Shown: positions 51,995 through 61,785, numbered from the stretch's first letter. The stretch: DNA of 64,000 bases from Bifidobacterium imperatoris (GCF_002860405.1 NZ_NMWV01000014.1:44371-108370); one strand, 5' to 3'. The notes: generated from the sequence alone by a model not told the origin. Made by a program: numbers and translations.

Positions 51995-54900
51995 TCAGGC
52001 GGCGAAGTACTCTACGCCGGCCTCGAAGATTGGCTGGTACTTATCGCCGGGCACGTTCACGTACAGGCCGTTGCCGGAACGTTCGGAGTGACCCATCTTG
52101 CCGAACACGCGGCCGTCCGGGCTGGTGATGCCTTCGATGGCCAGGAGCGAACCGTTCGGGTTCACGTCGAGATCCATGCCGGGCACGCCCGCCTCGTTCA
52201 CGTACTGGGTGGCGATCTGACCGTTGGCCTTGAGCTGGGCTAGCACCTCGTCGGAGGCCACGAAACGGCCTTCGCCGTGGGAAATGGCCACGGTGTGCAC
52301 ATCGCCAACAGAGGTCTTGGCGAGCCACGGGGACAGGTCGGAGGCGACGCGCGTACGCACCAGTCGGCTCTGGTGACGGCCGATGGTGTTGAACGTCAGC
52401 GTCGGGCATTCGGCGGTCATCGGCACGATGTCTCCGAACGGCACCAGCCCCAGCTTGATCAGCGCCTGGAAGCCGTTGCAGATGCCGAGCATCAGGCCAT
52501 CGCGGTTCTTCAGCAGGTCGCGCACCGCTTCGGTGACGGCCGGAGCGCGGAAGAACGCGGTGATGAACTTGGCGGAACCGTCCGGCTCATCGCCACCGGA
52601 GAAGCCGCCAGGAATCATCACGATCTGGCTCTTGTTGATTTCCTCAACCAGAGCGGCGGTGGATTCAGCTACGGCAGCCGGGGTCAGGTTGTTGATCACC
52701 AGCGTGTGCGCTTCGGCGCCGGCACGCTCGAAGGCGGCGGCGGAATCGTACTCGCAATTGTTGCCCGGGAACACCGGGATGATGACGCGCGGCTTGGCCA
52801 CGCCGGTACCCGTGTACACGGTCTTCTTCACGCCAGCGGCCTCAGTGTGGAAGTCGATGGTCTCCACAGTCTGGCCCTTTTCGGTGCCCTTGGAACGGTA
52901 CGGGAACACGGACTCGATGCCGCCTTCCCAAGCGTTCTGCAGCTCGGCCAAGTCAATGGTTTCGCCGGCGGCGCTGAATGCGTATGCCTCGGTGGTCACG
53001 CCGATTTCGCCCACCTCGACCAGGTTGGAGACGGCCGGAATCTTCTCGTTGTCCTTGAGCTCCACGATGAACGAGCCATAAGCCGGAGCGAACAGGTCGT
53101 CGGCGGTGATGCTATCGTTCAGTTCCACGCCGATACCGTTGCCCACGGTCATCTTGAACAGGGCCTCGGCGGTGCCGCCGTAACCCGGAGTGGAGACGGC
53201 CAGGGCGGTGTGGAAGTCGGTGAGTTCCTCGACCAGAGCGAAGGCGTCAAGCAGTGCGTCCTTATCCGGAGTCAGGCCATCGGCCAGGTAACGCGGTGCG
53301 ATACGCACGATGCGGTGGCCGGCACCCTTGAACTCAGGGGAGGTGGCGCGCTTCATGTTGCCCACGGCCACGGCGAAGGAAATCAGGGTCGGAGGCACGT
53401 CCAGATCCTCGAAGGAACCGGACATGGAATCCTTACCGCCAATAGCGCCAGCGCCCAGATCAACCTGAGCCATCAAAGCGCCGAGCACAGCCGCAGTCGG
53501 CTTGCCCCAGCGTTCCGGCTCGTCGCGCAGCTTCTCGAAGTATTCCTGGAAGCTCAGGTACGCCTTCTCATGCTCGAAGCCGGCGGCCACCAGCTTGGCC
53601 AGCGACTCGACCACGGACAGGTAAGCACCGGTGAACTGGTTCTTCTCCATGATGTACGGGTTGAAGCCCCAAGCCATCGCGGAAGCGGTGGTGGTCTCAC
53701 CGAACACCGGGAACTTGGCCACCATGGCCTCGTTCGGAGTGAGCTGCTTGACGCCACCGAACGGCATCAGCACCGTGCCGGCGCCAATGGTGGAATCGAA
53801 GCGCTCGGACAGGCCCTTGTTGGATGCCACGTTGAGGTTGGTCACTAGAGCGTGGAAGCGATCGGAGAGGGAACCCGTGGTCCACTCGGACGGCACGGCG
53901 TAGGCCTGCTGGGCTTCGACGTGCACAATCTGATGCTTGGAAGCACCGTTGGAGGCCAGGAACTCGCGGGAAAGATTCACAATCTCATCGCCGTTCCAGG
54001 TCATCACCATGCGCGGATCCTCGGTCACAGTGGCGATCACGGTAGCTTCAAGGTTCTCCTCGCGGGCGTAGCCGAGGAACTCGTCCACATCTTCGGCGGC
54101 AACGTCCACGGCCATACGCTCCTGGGATTCGGAGATGGCCAGTTCGGTACCGTCCAGACCCTCGTACTTCTTCGGCACGGTGTTCAGGTCCACGTACAGG
54201 CCGTCAGCCAGCTCGCCGACCGCCACGGAAACACCACCAGCGCCGAAATCGTTGCAACGCTTGATCAGACGGCAGGCATCGCCACGGCGGAACAGACGCT
54301 GCAGCTTGCGCTCCACCGGAGCATTACCCTTCTGCACCTCAGCGCCATCGAGCTCCAGAGACTCCACATTATGAGCCTTGGAAGCGCCGGTTGCGCCGCC
54401 GATGCCGTCACGGCCGGTGCGGCCACCCAGCAGGATGATCTTGTCGCCCGGAGCCGGGGTCTCACGGCGCACATGATCGGCCGGAGTGGCGGCCACCACA
54501 GCGCCAACCTCCATGCGCTTGGCCACATAGCCCGGGTGATAGATCTCATCCACCTGACCGGTGGCCAGACCGATCTGGTTGCCGTAGGAGCTGTAGCCAG
54601 CAGCAGCGGTGGTCACTAGCTTGCGCTGCGGGAGCTTGCCTTCCAGAGTCTGGGAGACCGGAACGGTCGGGTCGGCGGCACCGGTCACGCGCATGGCCTG
54701 ATACACGTAGGAACGGCCAGACAGAGGATCGCGGATGCATCCGCCGATGCAGGTGGCAGCGCCACCGAACGGTTCGATTTCGGTGGGGTGGTTGTGGGTT
54801 TCGTTCTTGAACAGGAACAGCCAGTCCTCATCGTGGCCGTTCACATCAACCTTGACCTTAACGGTGCAGGCGTTGATTTCCTCGGACTCATCGAGGCCGG

Positions 54901-55747
54901 TGAGGATGCCGTTCTTCTTGAGCCACTTGGCGCCAATGGTGCCCATGTCCATCAGGCACACTGGCTTGGCGTCGCGGCCGAGTTCGTGACGCATTTCAAG
55001 GTAGCGGTCGAATGCGGCCTTGACTACGGCGTCATCGATGTTCACTTCGTCCAGTTCGGTGCCGAATGTGGTGTGGCGGCAGTGGTCGGACCAGTAGGTG
55101 TCGATCACCTTGATTTCGGTGATGGTAGGCTCGCGGCCCTCCTCGGCGAAGTACTTCTGGCAGAATTCCAAATCGGCAAGGTCCATTGCGAGACCACGCT
55201 CGTCAATGAACTTCTGGCCGGCCTCGGCATCCATCTCATCGAAGCCCTTGATGACTTCCACCTTGCCGGGCACCGGCACCTGGGTCTTCAGGGTTTCCTT
55301 GGTATCGAGGCTTGCCTCGCGGGCCTCAACCGGGTTGATGACGTAATGCTTGATGGTCTCAACATCAGCGTCGGTCAGATCGCCTTCGAGCGCGTAGACC
55401 TTGGCGGAACGCACGGTTGGGCGCTCACCTTGAGAGATGAGCTGGATGCATTCGGCTGCGGAATCAGCGCGCTGATCGAACTGGCCGGGCAAGAACTCGG
55501 TGGCGAACACTTTGGCGCCGCCAAAGTCAGGCAGGTCGTAGGAGACATTGTCCACCTGAGGTTCGCTGAACACGGTGGGCACAGTCTGGTTGAACAGGTC
55601 TTCGGAAATGCCTTCAGCATCGTAACGATTGACGATACGCAGGCCCTTCAAACCCGTGACGCCCAGAATGGTGCGCAGTTCGCCGGCGAGCTGCTGCGCT
55701 TCGACGTCAAAGCCGGGCTTCTTTTCCACATAAACGCGGAAAACCAT
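51995..55747 (-). CDS. purL: Phosphoribosylformylglycinamidine synthase, single-chain type
   Basis: A 1250-residue FGAM synthase converting FGAR, glutamine and ATP to FGAM. It is the large single-chain form: an N-terminal PurS-like region, two PurM-like ATP-binding halves (DTYWSDHCRHTTFGTEL; ETHNHPTEIEPFGGAATCIGGCIRDPLSGR; GGRTGRDGIGGATGAS) and a C-terminal class I glutaminase (MLGICNGFQALIKLG with the Cys nucleophile, VAISHGEGRF). Many Gram-positives instead encode separate PurS, PurQ and PurL. GGAAAGGA precedes the ATG. It follows purC across 72 nt with a REP-like hairpin. Confidence 0.96.
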   Translation of the reverse strand: MVFRVYVEKKPGFDVEAQQLAGELRTILGVTGLKGLRIVNRYDAEGISEDLFNQTVPTVFSEPQVDNVSYDLPDFGGAKVFATEFLPGQFDQRADSAAECIQLISQGERPTVRSAKVYALEGDLTDADVETIKHYVINPVEAREASLDTKETLKTQVPVPGKVEVIKGFDEMDAEAGQKFIDERGLAMDLADLEFCQKYFAEEGREPTITEIKVIDTYWSDHCRHTTFGTELDEVNIDDAVVKAAFDRYLEMRHELGRDAKPVCLMDMGTIGAKWLKKNGILTGLDESEEINACTVKVKVDVNGHDEDWLFLFKNETHNHPTEIEPFGGAATCIGGCIRDPLSGRSYVYQAMRVTGAADPTVPVSQTLEGKLPQRKLVTTAAAGYSSYGNQIGLATGQVDEIYHPGYVAKRMEVGAVVAATPADHVRRETPAPGDKIILLGGRTGRDGIGGATGASKAHNVESLELDGAEVQKGNAPVERKLQRLFRRGDACRLIKRCNDFGAGGVSVAVGELADGLYVDLNTVPKKYEGLDGTELAISESQERMAVDVAAEDVDEFLGYAREENLEATVIATVTEDPRMVMTWNGDEIVNLSREFLASNGASKHQIVHVEAQQAYAVPSEWTTGSLSDRFHALVTNLNVASNKGLSERFDSTIGAGTVLMPFGGVKQLTPNEAMVAKFPVFGETTTASAMAWGFNPYIMEKNQFTGAYLSVVESLAKLVAAGFEHEKAYLSFQEYFEKLRDEPERWGKPTAAVLGALMAQVDLGAGAIGGKDSMSGSFEDLDVPPTLISFAVAVGNMKRATSPEFKGAGHRIVRIAPRYLADGLTPDKDALLDAFALVEELTDFHTALAVSTPGYGGTAEALFKMTVGNGIGVELNDSITADDLFAPAYGSFIVELKDNEKIPAVSNLVEVGEIGVTTEAYAFSAAGETIDLAELQNAWEGGIESVFPYRSKGTEKGQTVETIDFHTEAAGVKKTVYTGTGVAKPRVIIPVFPGNNCEYDSAAAFERAGAEAHTLVINNLTPAAVAESTAALVEEINKSQIVMIPGGFSGGDEPDGSAKFITAFFRAPAVTEAVRDLLKNRDGLMLGICNGFQALIKLGLVPFGDIVPMTAECPTLTFNTIGRHQSRLVRTRVASDLSPWLAKTSVGDVHTVAISHGEGRFVASDEVLAQLKANGQIATQYVNEAGVPGMDLDVNPNGSLLAIEGITSPDGRVFGKMGHSERSGNGLYVNVPGDKYQPIFEAGVEYFAA

Positions 55748-55781
55748 GAAAATCCTTTCCTAACAATCGTAAAAAGACAAA

Positions 55782-55809
55782 TTGGCTCCCTTCGTCAGAG
55801 GGGAGCCAA
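55782..55809. repeat. REP-like hairpin between purC and purL
   Basis: TTGGCTCCC (55782-55790) pairs with GGGAGCCAA (55801-55809), with partial pairing in the 10-nt loop. It is a hairpin-only member of the dispersed repeat also seen at 34687. Confidence 0.68.
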
Positions 55810-55819
55810 AAGAAATGAA

Positions 55820-56569
55820 TCAGGCGACTTCGATGCCTTCGGACTTGGCCAGCTCGGCCAGACGACCCTCAATCTCCTCGTAAGCCGGGATGATGGAGCC
55901 CAGACCGCGGCGGAACAGATCCTTGTCTAGGTGCTCCACCTTGCCGGAGTGATCGCGCTGATCCCACAGACGGCAGGAATCCGGGGTAATCTCATCGGCT
56001 AGCAGCAGCGTGCCATCGGAAGCGCGACCCATCTCGATCTTGAAGTCCACGAGCTTGACATCGATCTTGGCGAAGATGTCAATCAGTGCTTCATTGATCT
56101 TGCGAGCCAGCGGAGCGATTTCGGCGAGATCCTCGCGGGTGCACACGCCCAGAGCCACCAGGTCATCATCGTTCACGAACGGATCGTGCAGATCATCGTT
56201 CTTCAGGAAGTACTCGAGCACCGGCTCCTTGAGCGGCAGGCCCTCTTCAACGCCCAGACGGGAGCAGAAGTGGCCGGCTGCGGTGTTGCGCAGCACAATC
56301 TCCAGCGGGAACATGTCCATCTTGCGCACCAGCTGAGCGGTGTCGTTCACACGCTTGACGAGGTGGCTGTTGATGCCGCGAGCCTTGAGCAGGTCGAAGA
56401 TGATAGTGGTGATGAGGTTATTCAGACGGCCCTTGCCGGTGAAGTCCTCTTTTTTCTCACCGTCGCCAGCGGTGGCGGTGTTCTTGTATTCGACCCACAG
56501 GATATCGGGATCGTCGGTTGCGTACAGTTGCTTGGCCTTGCCCTCGTAGAGCTTTTCCAGCTTCTCCAT
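55820..56569 (-). CDS. purC: SAICAR synthetase
   Basis: A 249-residue enzyme that joins CAIR and aspartate with [59 protein letters not shown] and [30 protein letters not shown] are the PurC signatures. AAAGGCGAG precedes the ATG. It is the first gene of the leftward purC-purL pair. Confidence 0.96.
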   Translation of the reverse strand: MEKLEKLYEGKAKQLYATDDPDILWVEYKNTATAGDGEKKEDFTGKGRLNNLITTIIFDLLKARGINSHLVKRVNDTAQLVRKMDMFPLEIVLRNTAAGHFCSRLGVEEGLPLKEPVLEYFLKNDDLHDPFVNDDDLVALGVCTREDLAEIAPLARKINEALIDIFAKIDVKLVDFKIEMGRASDGTLLLADEITPDSCRLWDQRDHSGKVEHLDKDLFRRGLGSIIPAYEEIEGRLAELAKSEGIEVA

Positions 56570-56644
56570 AACTCGCCTTTCAGGAGTGGAATTCTGGGTG
56601 AACTAACGGTAAAAGGGTATCAACGATAGCTGACACTCAGCGGG

Positions 56645-57940
56645 TTATCGAACGTCGATTTGTAATGCATCGGCGACTCGTCCTGCCTTGGCTCGCGCGT
56701 CGGCTTCATCGGCACCAATAGCCAGTGCTACGGCCATGCGGCGGTGACCGTGCACTTCCGGCTTGGAGAAGATACGCAAATCGGTGCCAGGCTCGGCCAA
56801 CGCCCTGGCGGCATTGGTGAATTCGGCCTCACCGTCGCCGGCAACTACAATCGCATGGCTGGCAGCAACAGCGCCGTTTGGCAAGCTTAAAGCCACATGA
56901 TCTGCGGTAATCGGCAAGCCCAGGATTGCGCGCGCATGCAGGGCGAACTCACTCAAACGCTGAGAAGCCATCGTCACCATACCCGTGTCGTGTGGGCGAG
57001 GGGAGACCTCATTGAACAGCACCGAGCCATCAGTCAATACAAACAATTCCACGCCAAATACACCCCAACCGGTTTCACCGGCCTTACGCGCGCGGGCCAC
57101 CAGCCCCTCCACGGCACCGCGAGCAATCAGCTGCGCCTGCGCCAACACAGCCTCAGAAGATGCGGCTGGCTGCCAGGACTCGCGGTAGTCGCCGGATTCC
57201 TGACGCTGCCCAATCGGAGCACAGGTCACAATACCAGCCGAAGAGCTCACAGTCAGCACAGTCAACTCATAATCCAAAGGAGCCAAAGCCTCCACAATCA
57301 CACGGGACACGTCGCCTTCATCGGCGGCACGGCGACCCTCCTGAGCTTCCACCCAAGCCGCATCAATTGCATCCGCGGAACGTACCACGGACTGACCATG
57401 ACCAGACGAGCTCATCACCGGCTTGACCACGCACGGATAGCCCACTTCGGCAGCGCCGGCGCGCAGCTCTTCCAGAGAACCAGCGAAACGATACGGTGTG
57501 GTCGGCAATCCCAGCTCCTCATGAGCCAGCACGCGCAAACGTTCGCGGTCCATGCAAATCGCTGCAATCTCAGCGCTTGGCACCACCTGAGCTCCAGCGG
57601 CAGCGGCTCCTGCCAGCACATCGGTGGCAATGGCCTCCACTTCGGGCACGATAATGTCCGGCTTCACCTCATCAAACAGAGCCTGCAGCTCATCGGCGTT
57701 CGCCATATCCAGCACGCGATACTCATGCGCCACCTGCTGAGCCGGAGCTCCGGCATAGGAGTCGGCGGCGCACACCCAAGCGCCCAAGCGCATCAGCTCA
57801 ATGGTGACTTCCTTGCCCAACTCGCCGGAACCCAAAAACAGTACGCGGGTGGCGTGCTTGCCCAGCGGAGTACCAAGCGGACGATGAGCGGCAAAGGAAA
57901 CAAGAGAGTTGGCAACAGTATTCACAGCAGTCTCAGTCAT
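56645..57940 (-). CDS. purT: Formate-dependent GAR transformylase
   Basis: A 431-residue ATP-grasp enzyme that makes FGAR from GAR, formate and ATP. TRVLFLGSGELGKEVTIELMRLGAWVCAADSYAGAPAQQVAHE is the PurT N-terminus. The ATP loop is KPVMSSSGHGQSVV and the metal residues are in VELFVLTDGSVLFNEVSPRPHDTGMVT. It takes the place of folate-dependent PurN, saving formyl-THF and using formate, a normal bifidobacterial product. The ATG at 57940 matches the family start; CACAAT lies 6 nt before it and there is no clear ribosome site, so a leaderless message is likely. Confidence 0.95.
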   Translation of the reverse strand: MTETAVNTVANSLVSFAAHRPLGTPLGKHATRVLFLGSGELGKEVTIELMRLGAWVCAADSYAGAPAQQVAHEYRVLDMANADELQALFDEVKPDIIVPEVEAIATDVLAGAAAAGAQVVPSAEIAAICMDRERLRVLAHEELGLPTTPYRFAGSLEELRAGAAEVGYPCVVKPVMSSSGHGQSVVRSADAIDAAWVEAQEGRRAADEGDVSRVIVEALAPLDYELTVLTVSSSAGIVTCAPIGQRQESGDYRESWQPAASSEAVLAQAQLIARGAVEGLVARARKAGETGWGVFGVELFVLTDGSVLFNEVSPRPHDTGMVTMASQRLSEFALHARAILGLPITADHVALSLPNGAVAASHAIVVAGDGEAEFTNAARALAEPGTDLRIFSKPEVHGHRRMAVALAIGADEADARAKAGRVADALQIDVR

Positions 57941-58152
57941 ACCCACATTGTGCCATGCCACACGAATTTTATTGCCTGTAACCTGCCATAAATACTGCAT
58001 ATAGACACGCCGTTGCACTGGCACAAGCAGTGCCGTACCTTATCAACTACCGGCCGATTTGTTCAGCGCGGTCGGGCCAACGTTTGAAGGGGAACACTTG
58101 CGAGGCAATGCGCTTGGAAGCTTCGCAAGTGGATGAACGAGGGGGATTGGAC

Positions 58153-59349
58153 ATGCCGGTGCAATACGAGGCACTGATTTCCAAACGAGCGGCCAATCTG
58201 CCGGGTAATCCCTTCGCCGAGGCAGATGCGAGAGTTGCGGCCGCTATCGCTCAAGGTCATGACGTTATTGACTTAAGCAAAGGCAATCCAGACGGGCAGC
58301 CTCCCGTGTTTGTTCAAGATGCACTTGCTGCCGCGGCGCATGACCCATCTGAATTCCGCTACCCTCCGTTTGATGGTTTGCCTCAGTATCTTGACGCTAT
58401 CGCAGGCTGGTATGAGCGTGAGCATGGAGTCAATGTTGATTCTGCCGCCAACCTGCTCGCCACCTCCGGTTCATCAGTAGGCATTGCCACGGTGATTCAG
58501 GCGCTGATTGACCCAGGGGACACGGTGGTGGCGGTGGACCCATACTATCCGCAGTATGAAGGTTCCACAGCGGTTGCGGGCGGTCGATTCGAAACGATCC
58601 CAGCCAGTGAGTCACATGGTTTTCTGCCTGATTTGGAAGCAGTGGATTCGGCACTGTGGACGCGGGCCAAACTACTGATTCTGAATTATCCGAACAATCC
58701 CACCGGTGCGGCAGCAACTCCGGAACTGTATGCGGCTGCTGTACGGTTGGCTAAGCAATACAACTTTGTAATACTCAATGACTTTGCTTACGCGGGTTTG
58801 GAATTCGGTGGCGCTCGCTCGCTAAGCATACTGGAAACGCCGGGTGCTCTTGACGTGGCTTTGGAGTTGGGCTCACTTTCCAAAATGTATATGGTGGCTG
58901 GCTGGCGCGGTGGGTTCGTCGCCGGTAATGCTGATGTGCTGGCTGCGGTCAAGGCCGTGCACCGGCAGACTGCTGTGCTTGCCTCCAGTGTGATTCAGCA
59001 TGCAGGAGCCTTGGCATTGAACTCCGACCAGTCCACGGTAGCGGAGCTGGCAGCGCAGTATCAGCATCGTTTCGAAGTAGTGCGCGATGGTCTCAGCGGT
59101 AGTGGTCTGGAAGTCAGCCAATCGCATGGTGGATTATTTGCGTGGGCGCGTGTGCCGGATGATGCCGGCGATTCGGATGCGTTTGTTGACTGGCTGCTTA
59201 AGAATGCCGGTGTGGCTCTGATTCCGGGTTCCTGCTTCGGCACAGTGGGCGATTATTGGGTTCGTATCAGTTTGCTAAGGCATACTGCTGAGCTGTATCA
59301 GGCTGTTTCGCGAATTCGTCGCGCATTGGAAACTTTGACTAAAAATTAG
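58153..59349 (+). CDS. Class I PLP aminotransferase (DapC/LL-DAP-aminotransferase-like)
   Basis: A 398-residue fold-type I aminotransferase. The N-terminal ISKRAANLPGNPFAEADARVAAAIAQGHDVIDLSKGNPD, the substrate/PLP motif LILNYPNNPTGA, the Schiff-base lysine in LGSLSKMYMVAGWRGGF and Arg in YWVRISLL are visible. These fit aminotransferases acting on succinyl-DAP, DAP or aspartate-like substrates; the specific substrate is not settled. ATG 58153 has GAGGGGG 8 nt upstream. It is divergent from purT. Confidence 0.85.
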   Translation: MPVQYEALISKRAANLPGNPFAEADARVAAAIAQGHDVIDLSKGNPDGQPPVFVQDALAAAAHDPSEFRYPPFDGLPQYLDAIAGWYEREHGVNVDSAANLLATSGSSVGIATVIQALIDPGDTVVAVDPYYPQYEGSTAVAGGRFETIPASESHGFLPDLEAVDSALWTRAKLLILNYPNNPTGAAATPELYAAAVRLAKQYNFVILNDFAYAGLEFGGARSLSILETPGALDVALELGSLSKMYMVAGWRGGFVAGNADVLAAVKAVHRQTAVLASSVIQHAGALALNSDQSTVAELAAQYQHRFEVVRDGLSGSGLEVSQSHGGLFAWARVPDDAGDSDAFVDWLLKNAGVALIPGSCFGTVGDYWVRISLLRHTAELYQAVSRIRRALETLTKN

Positions 59350-59445
59350 GCAATGCGCCTTGCAGCACACTATTTTTCGAATGTGTGCTAGCGTTTGCTC
59401 CCGCCACATGCCGGGCGATGTATGGACGTGGCTTAAGATGAGGCA

Positions 59446-60606
59446 ATGCGTGAAAACGGGAGTGAAGAGAGCATCGACCGACCGCTGACCATTGCTTTGG
59501 TGGTGGATACGGTGGGCAATCAGGGTAACGGTACATCGAATTCCGCATTACAGTGGGCCGCTGAACTTGAGCGTCAGGGTCATCATGTGCGATTGGTGGG
59601 AGTTGGTGCTCCCGAATATCCCGCACGTGTGAATAAGGTGCCGTTGGTCTCCTGGGTGGCTTCCAAACAGCTTATGCAGTTCGCTCAGCCGAGTGACACG
59701 TTATTTCGCACGGCTTTCCAAGGCGTAGATGTGGTGCACATCTATATGCCGTTCAAATTCGGGCGTCATGCTGCTAAGGTTGCTCGCCAAATGGGTATTC
59801 CGGTGACTGCAGGGTTCCATTTGCAGCCGGAAAACGTGTTGTATTCGGCAGGTCCGTTGCGCCATATTCCAGGGATTTCGAGCTTCTTGTACTGGCTATT
59901 CAAGCATTGGCTGTACAAGCGAATCGACCATATTCATGTGCCTACCGAAATGACCGCCAGTTTGCTGCGTGCGCATGGATACAAGGCGAAGTTGCATGTG
60001 ATTTCTAATGGATATTCACCAGCGTATAAGCCGTTGAAGTCGGTTGATCCGGCGGCTCCCACTCCAGTGCCGTTCCGCATTATCGCTTCTGGTCGACTGG
60101 CCCGCGAAAAGGATCAGATCACGCTGATTAAAGCAATTTCCATGTCTCGCCATGCTGCGGATATTCAACTGGTGATTGCCGGAACTGGGCCGTTGCGCCG
60201 GTACCTGTCATTCCGTGCTGGGCGACGCTTGGCGCGTAAGGCAGATATTGGTTTCCATAAGCATGCCGAAATGCCGGAATTGCTGCGGTCAGGTGATTTG
60301 TTCGTGCACTGTTCGATTGCGGATATTGAATCCGTAAGCGTTATCGAAGCGATGGCCTGTGGCCTTGTGCCGGTGATTGCCGCTTCCGAATTGTCTGCGG
60401 CAAGCCAGTTTGCGTTGCTGGATGAGTCGCTGTTCCCCGTGCGTGATGCCGCTTTACTGGCGCGTCGCATCGACTGGTGGATTTCACATCAGCAAGAGCG
60501 CGCCGAGTGGAGCGCCAAATACGCTGAGAATACCAAAGCTCATTATTCTGTGGAGGCCTCGGTCCACAAGTTCGTGGACATGGAACGTGAGGCTATCAGG
60601 GAATAG
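59446..60606 (+). CDS. GT4-family glycosyltransferase
   Basis: A 386-residue GT-B enzyme. The N-terminal ALVVDTVGNQGNGTSNSALQWAAELERQGHHVRLVG is an acceptor-side Rossmann start. The C-terminal half contains RIIASGRLAREKDQITLIKAI and the EX7E-type motif ADIESVSVIEAMACGLVPVIA. It has no signal peptide; it resembles glycosyltransferases acting on lipid-linked sugars at the membrane. TAAGAT lies 6 nt before the ATG (candidate leaderless start); AGG overlaps it. It is monocistronic. Confidence 0.85.
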   Translation: MRENGSEESIDRPLTIALVVDTVGNQGNGTSNSALQWAAELERQGHHVRLVGVGAPEYPARVNKVPLVSWVASKQLMQFAQPSDTLFRTAFQGVDVVHIYMPFKFGRHAAKVARQMGIPVTAGFHLQPENVLYSAGPLRHIPGISSFLYWLFKHWLYKRIDHIHVPTEMTASLLRAHGYKAKLHVISNGYSPAYKPLKSVDPAAPTPVPFRIIASGRLAREKDQITLIKAISMSRHAADIQLVIAGTGPLRRYLSFRAGRRLARKADIGFHKHAEMPELLRSGDLFVHCSIADIESVSVIEAMACGLVPVIAASELSAASQFALLDESLFPVRDAALLARRIDWWISHQQERAEWSAKYAENTKAHYSVEASVHKFVDMEREAIRE

Positions 60607-60636
60607 CCTCACGTGATTGAGTGCTCAATGACCGTG

Positions 60637-60722
60637 GCGGTTGTAATGCACTGTATGCCGGACACGCTCCGGGCCGCTCAGGCCAAGTCTTTACGGTCCG
60701 GCACATAGTGCATTACAACCGC
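60637..60722. repeat. Long-stem hairpin element C (short core)
   Basis: The 27-nt arms 60637-60663 and 60696-60722 pair with two non-Watson-Crick positions around a 32-nt core. The core shares the GGCCG-tC-GGCC hairpin and TTACGGTC edge of element B but lacks its middle. The arms are unrelated to those of A and B. It lies between the convergent glycosyltransferase and threonine aldolase genes, where it may act as a terminator for both. Confidence 0.75.
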
Positions 60723-60759
60723 TACTCCGTTAGTGTCAATGTGTTATTGGTGCGCCTGT

Positions 60760-61785
60760 TTACAGCAGCTCGATAAGCTGATTGACCTCTTCTTCGGTGG
60801 TGGACCAGCTGGTGCAGATGCGCATCACGGTGTGGGTATCATCGGCCTTTTCGGTGAATCCAAGCTTCACATGCTGTGCCAAACGGTCGATGGTCGGCTG
60901 ATCGAGAGTCACGAAAATCTGGTTAGTCGGGGCCTCGAAGGTGAGCTGGTAACCCTTGGCTTTCAATGCTTCACGGATACGGTCGGCGGCAACATTGGCA
61001 TTGCGGGCGATGTTGAGGTAGAGGTTGTCGGTGAACAGTGCATCGAACTGTGCGCCCAGCACGAATCCCTTGGCCAGCAATGCGCCATGCTGCTTGATTT
61101 GCGTGAGGAAATGCTTCGGTGTGTTGTTCTTGGTGAACACCACGGCCTCACCGAACAGCGCACCAACCTTGGTGCCGCCGATGTAAAACACATCAGCAAT
61201 GCGGGCCAGATCGGGCAGGGTCAGATTGCTGCCGGTGGCAGTCAGCGCATAGCCAAGGCGCGCTCCGTCCACAAACAGCGGCATGTCATACCGATGTGCG
61301 ACTTTGGCTAGTGCCTCCAGCTCGGCTTTGCTATACATAGTGCCGTATTCGGTGCTTTGTGATACGTACACGCAGCCGGGGAAAACCATGTGCTCGTAAT
61401 TGCCGTCCGCATAGAAGGTCTTGCAGAACTCATCAAGCTCATTCGCATCCATCTTGCCGTTGTGATGGGGGAGCGTGAGTACTTTGTGCCCGCTGAATTC
61501 AATAGCGCCGGCTTCATGCACGTTCGGATGGCCGGAAGTCACGGTGACTACGCCTGCGTAGACGGGAGTGATGGTGTCAATCACCACTTGATTGGTTTGC
61601 GTGCCACCAACCAGGAACCAAACGTCGGCGTCTGGGCAGTCGCAGGCTTCGCGAATCTTTGCCTTGGCCTGAGCAGTCAGTTCATCTGAGCCATAGCCGG
61701 AATACAGGTGTTCATTAGCCCGTACCACGGCATTGAGCACAGACGGGTGAGCGGCGCGGGAATAATCATTCTCAAAAGACAGCAT
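60760..61785 (-). CDS. Low-specificity L-threonine aldolase
   Basis: A 341-residue fold-type I PLP lyase that splits threonine or allo-threonine into glycine and acetaldehyde. MLSFENDYSRAAHPSVLNAVVRANEHLYSGYGSDELTAQA is the family N-terminus. The PLP lysine lies in YIGGTKVGALFGE, and DGARLGYAL is the active-site loop. The ATG at 61785 fits the family; the longer frame upstream runs through the tRNA-His gene and is not coding. Bacterial relatives are sometimes annotated beta-eliminating lyases. Confidence 0.9.
   Translation of the reverse strand: MLSFENDYSRAAHPSVLNAVVRANEHLYSGYGSDELTAQAKAKIREACDCPDADVWFLVGGTQTNQVVIDTITPVYAGVVTVTSGHPNVHEAGAIEFSGHKVLTLPHHNGKMDANELDEFCKTFYADGNYEHMVFPGCVYVSQSTEYGTMYSKAELEALAKVAHRYDMPLFVDGARLGYALTATGSNLTLPDLARIADVFYIGGTKVGALFGEAVVFTKNNTPKHFLTQIKQHGALLAKGFVLGAQFDALFTDNLYLNIARNANVAADRIREALKAKGYQLTFEAPTNQIFVTLDQPTIDRLAQHVKLGFTEKADDTHTVMRICTSWSTTEEEVNQLIELL

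Noticed and set aside
52277..53848. A 523-codon antisense frame inside purL
   Set aside because: Low-complexity Gly/His/Gln-rich shadow of a large conserved gene.
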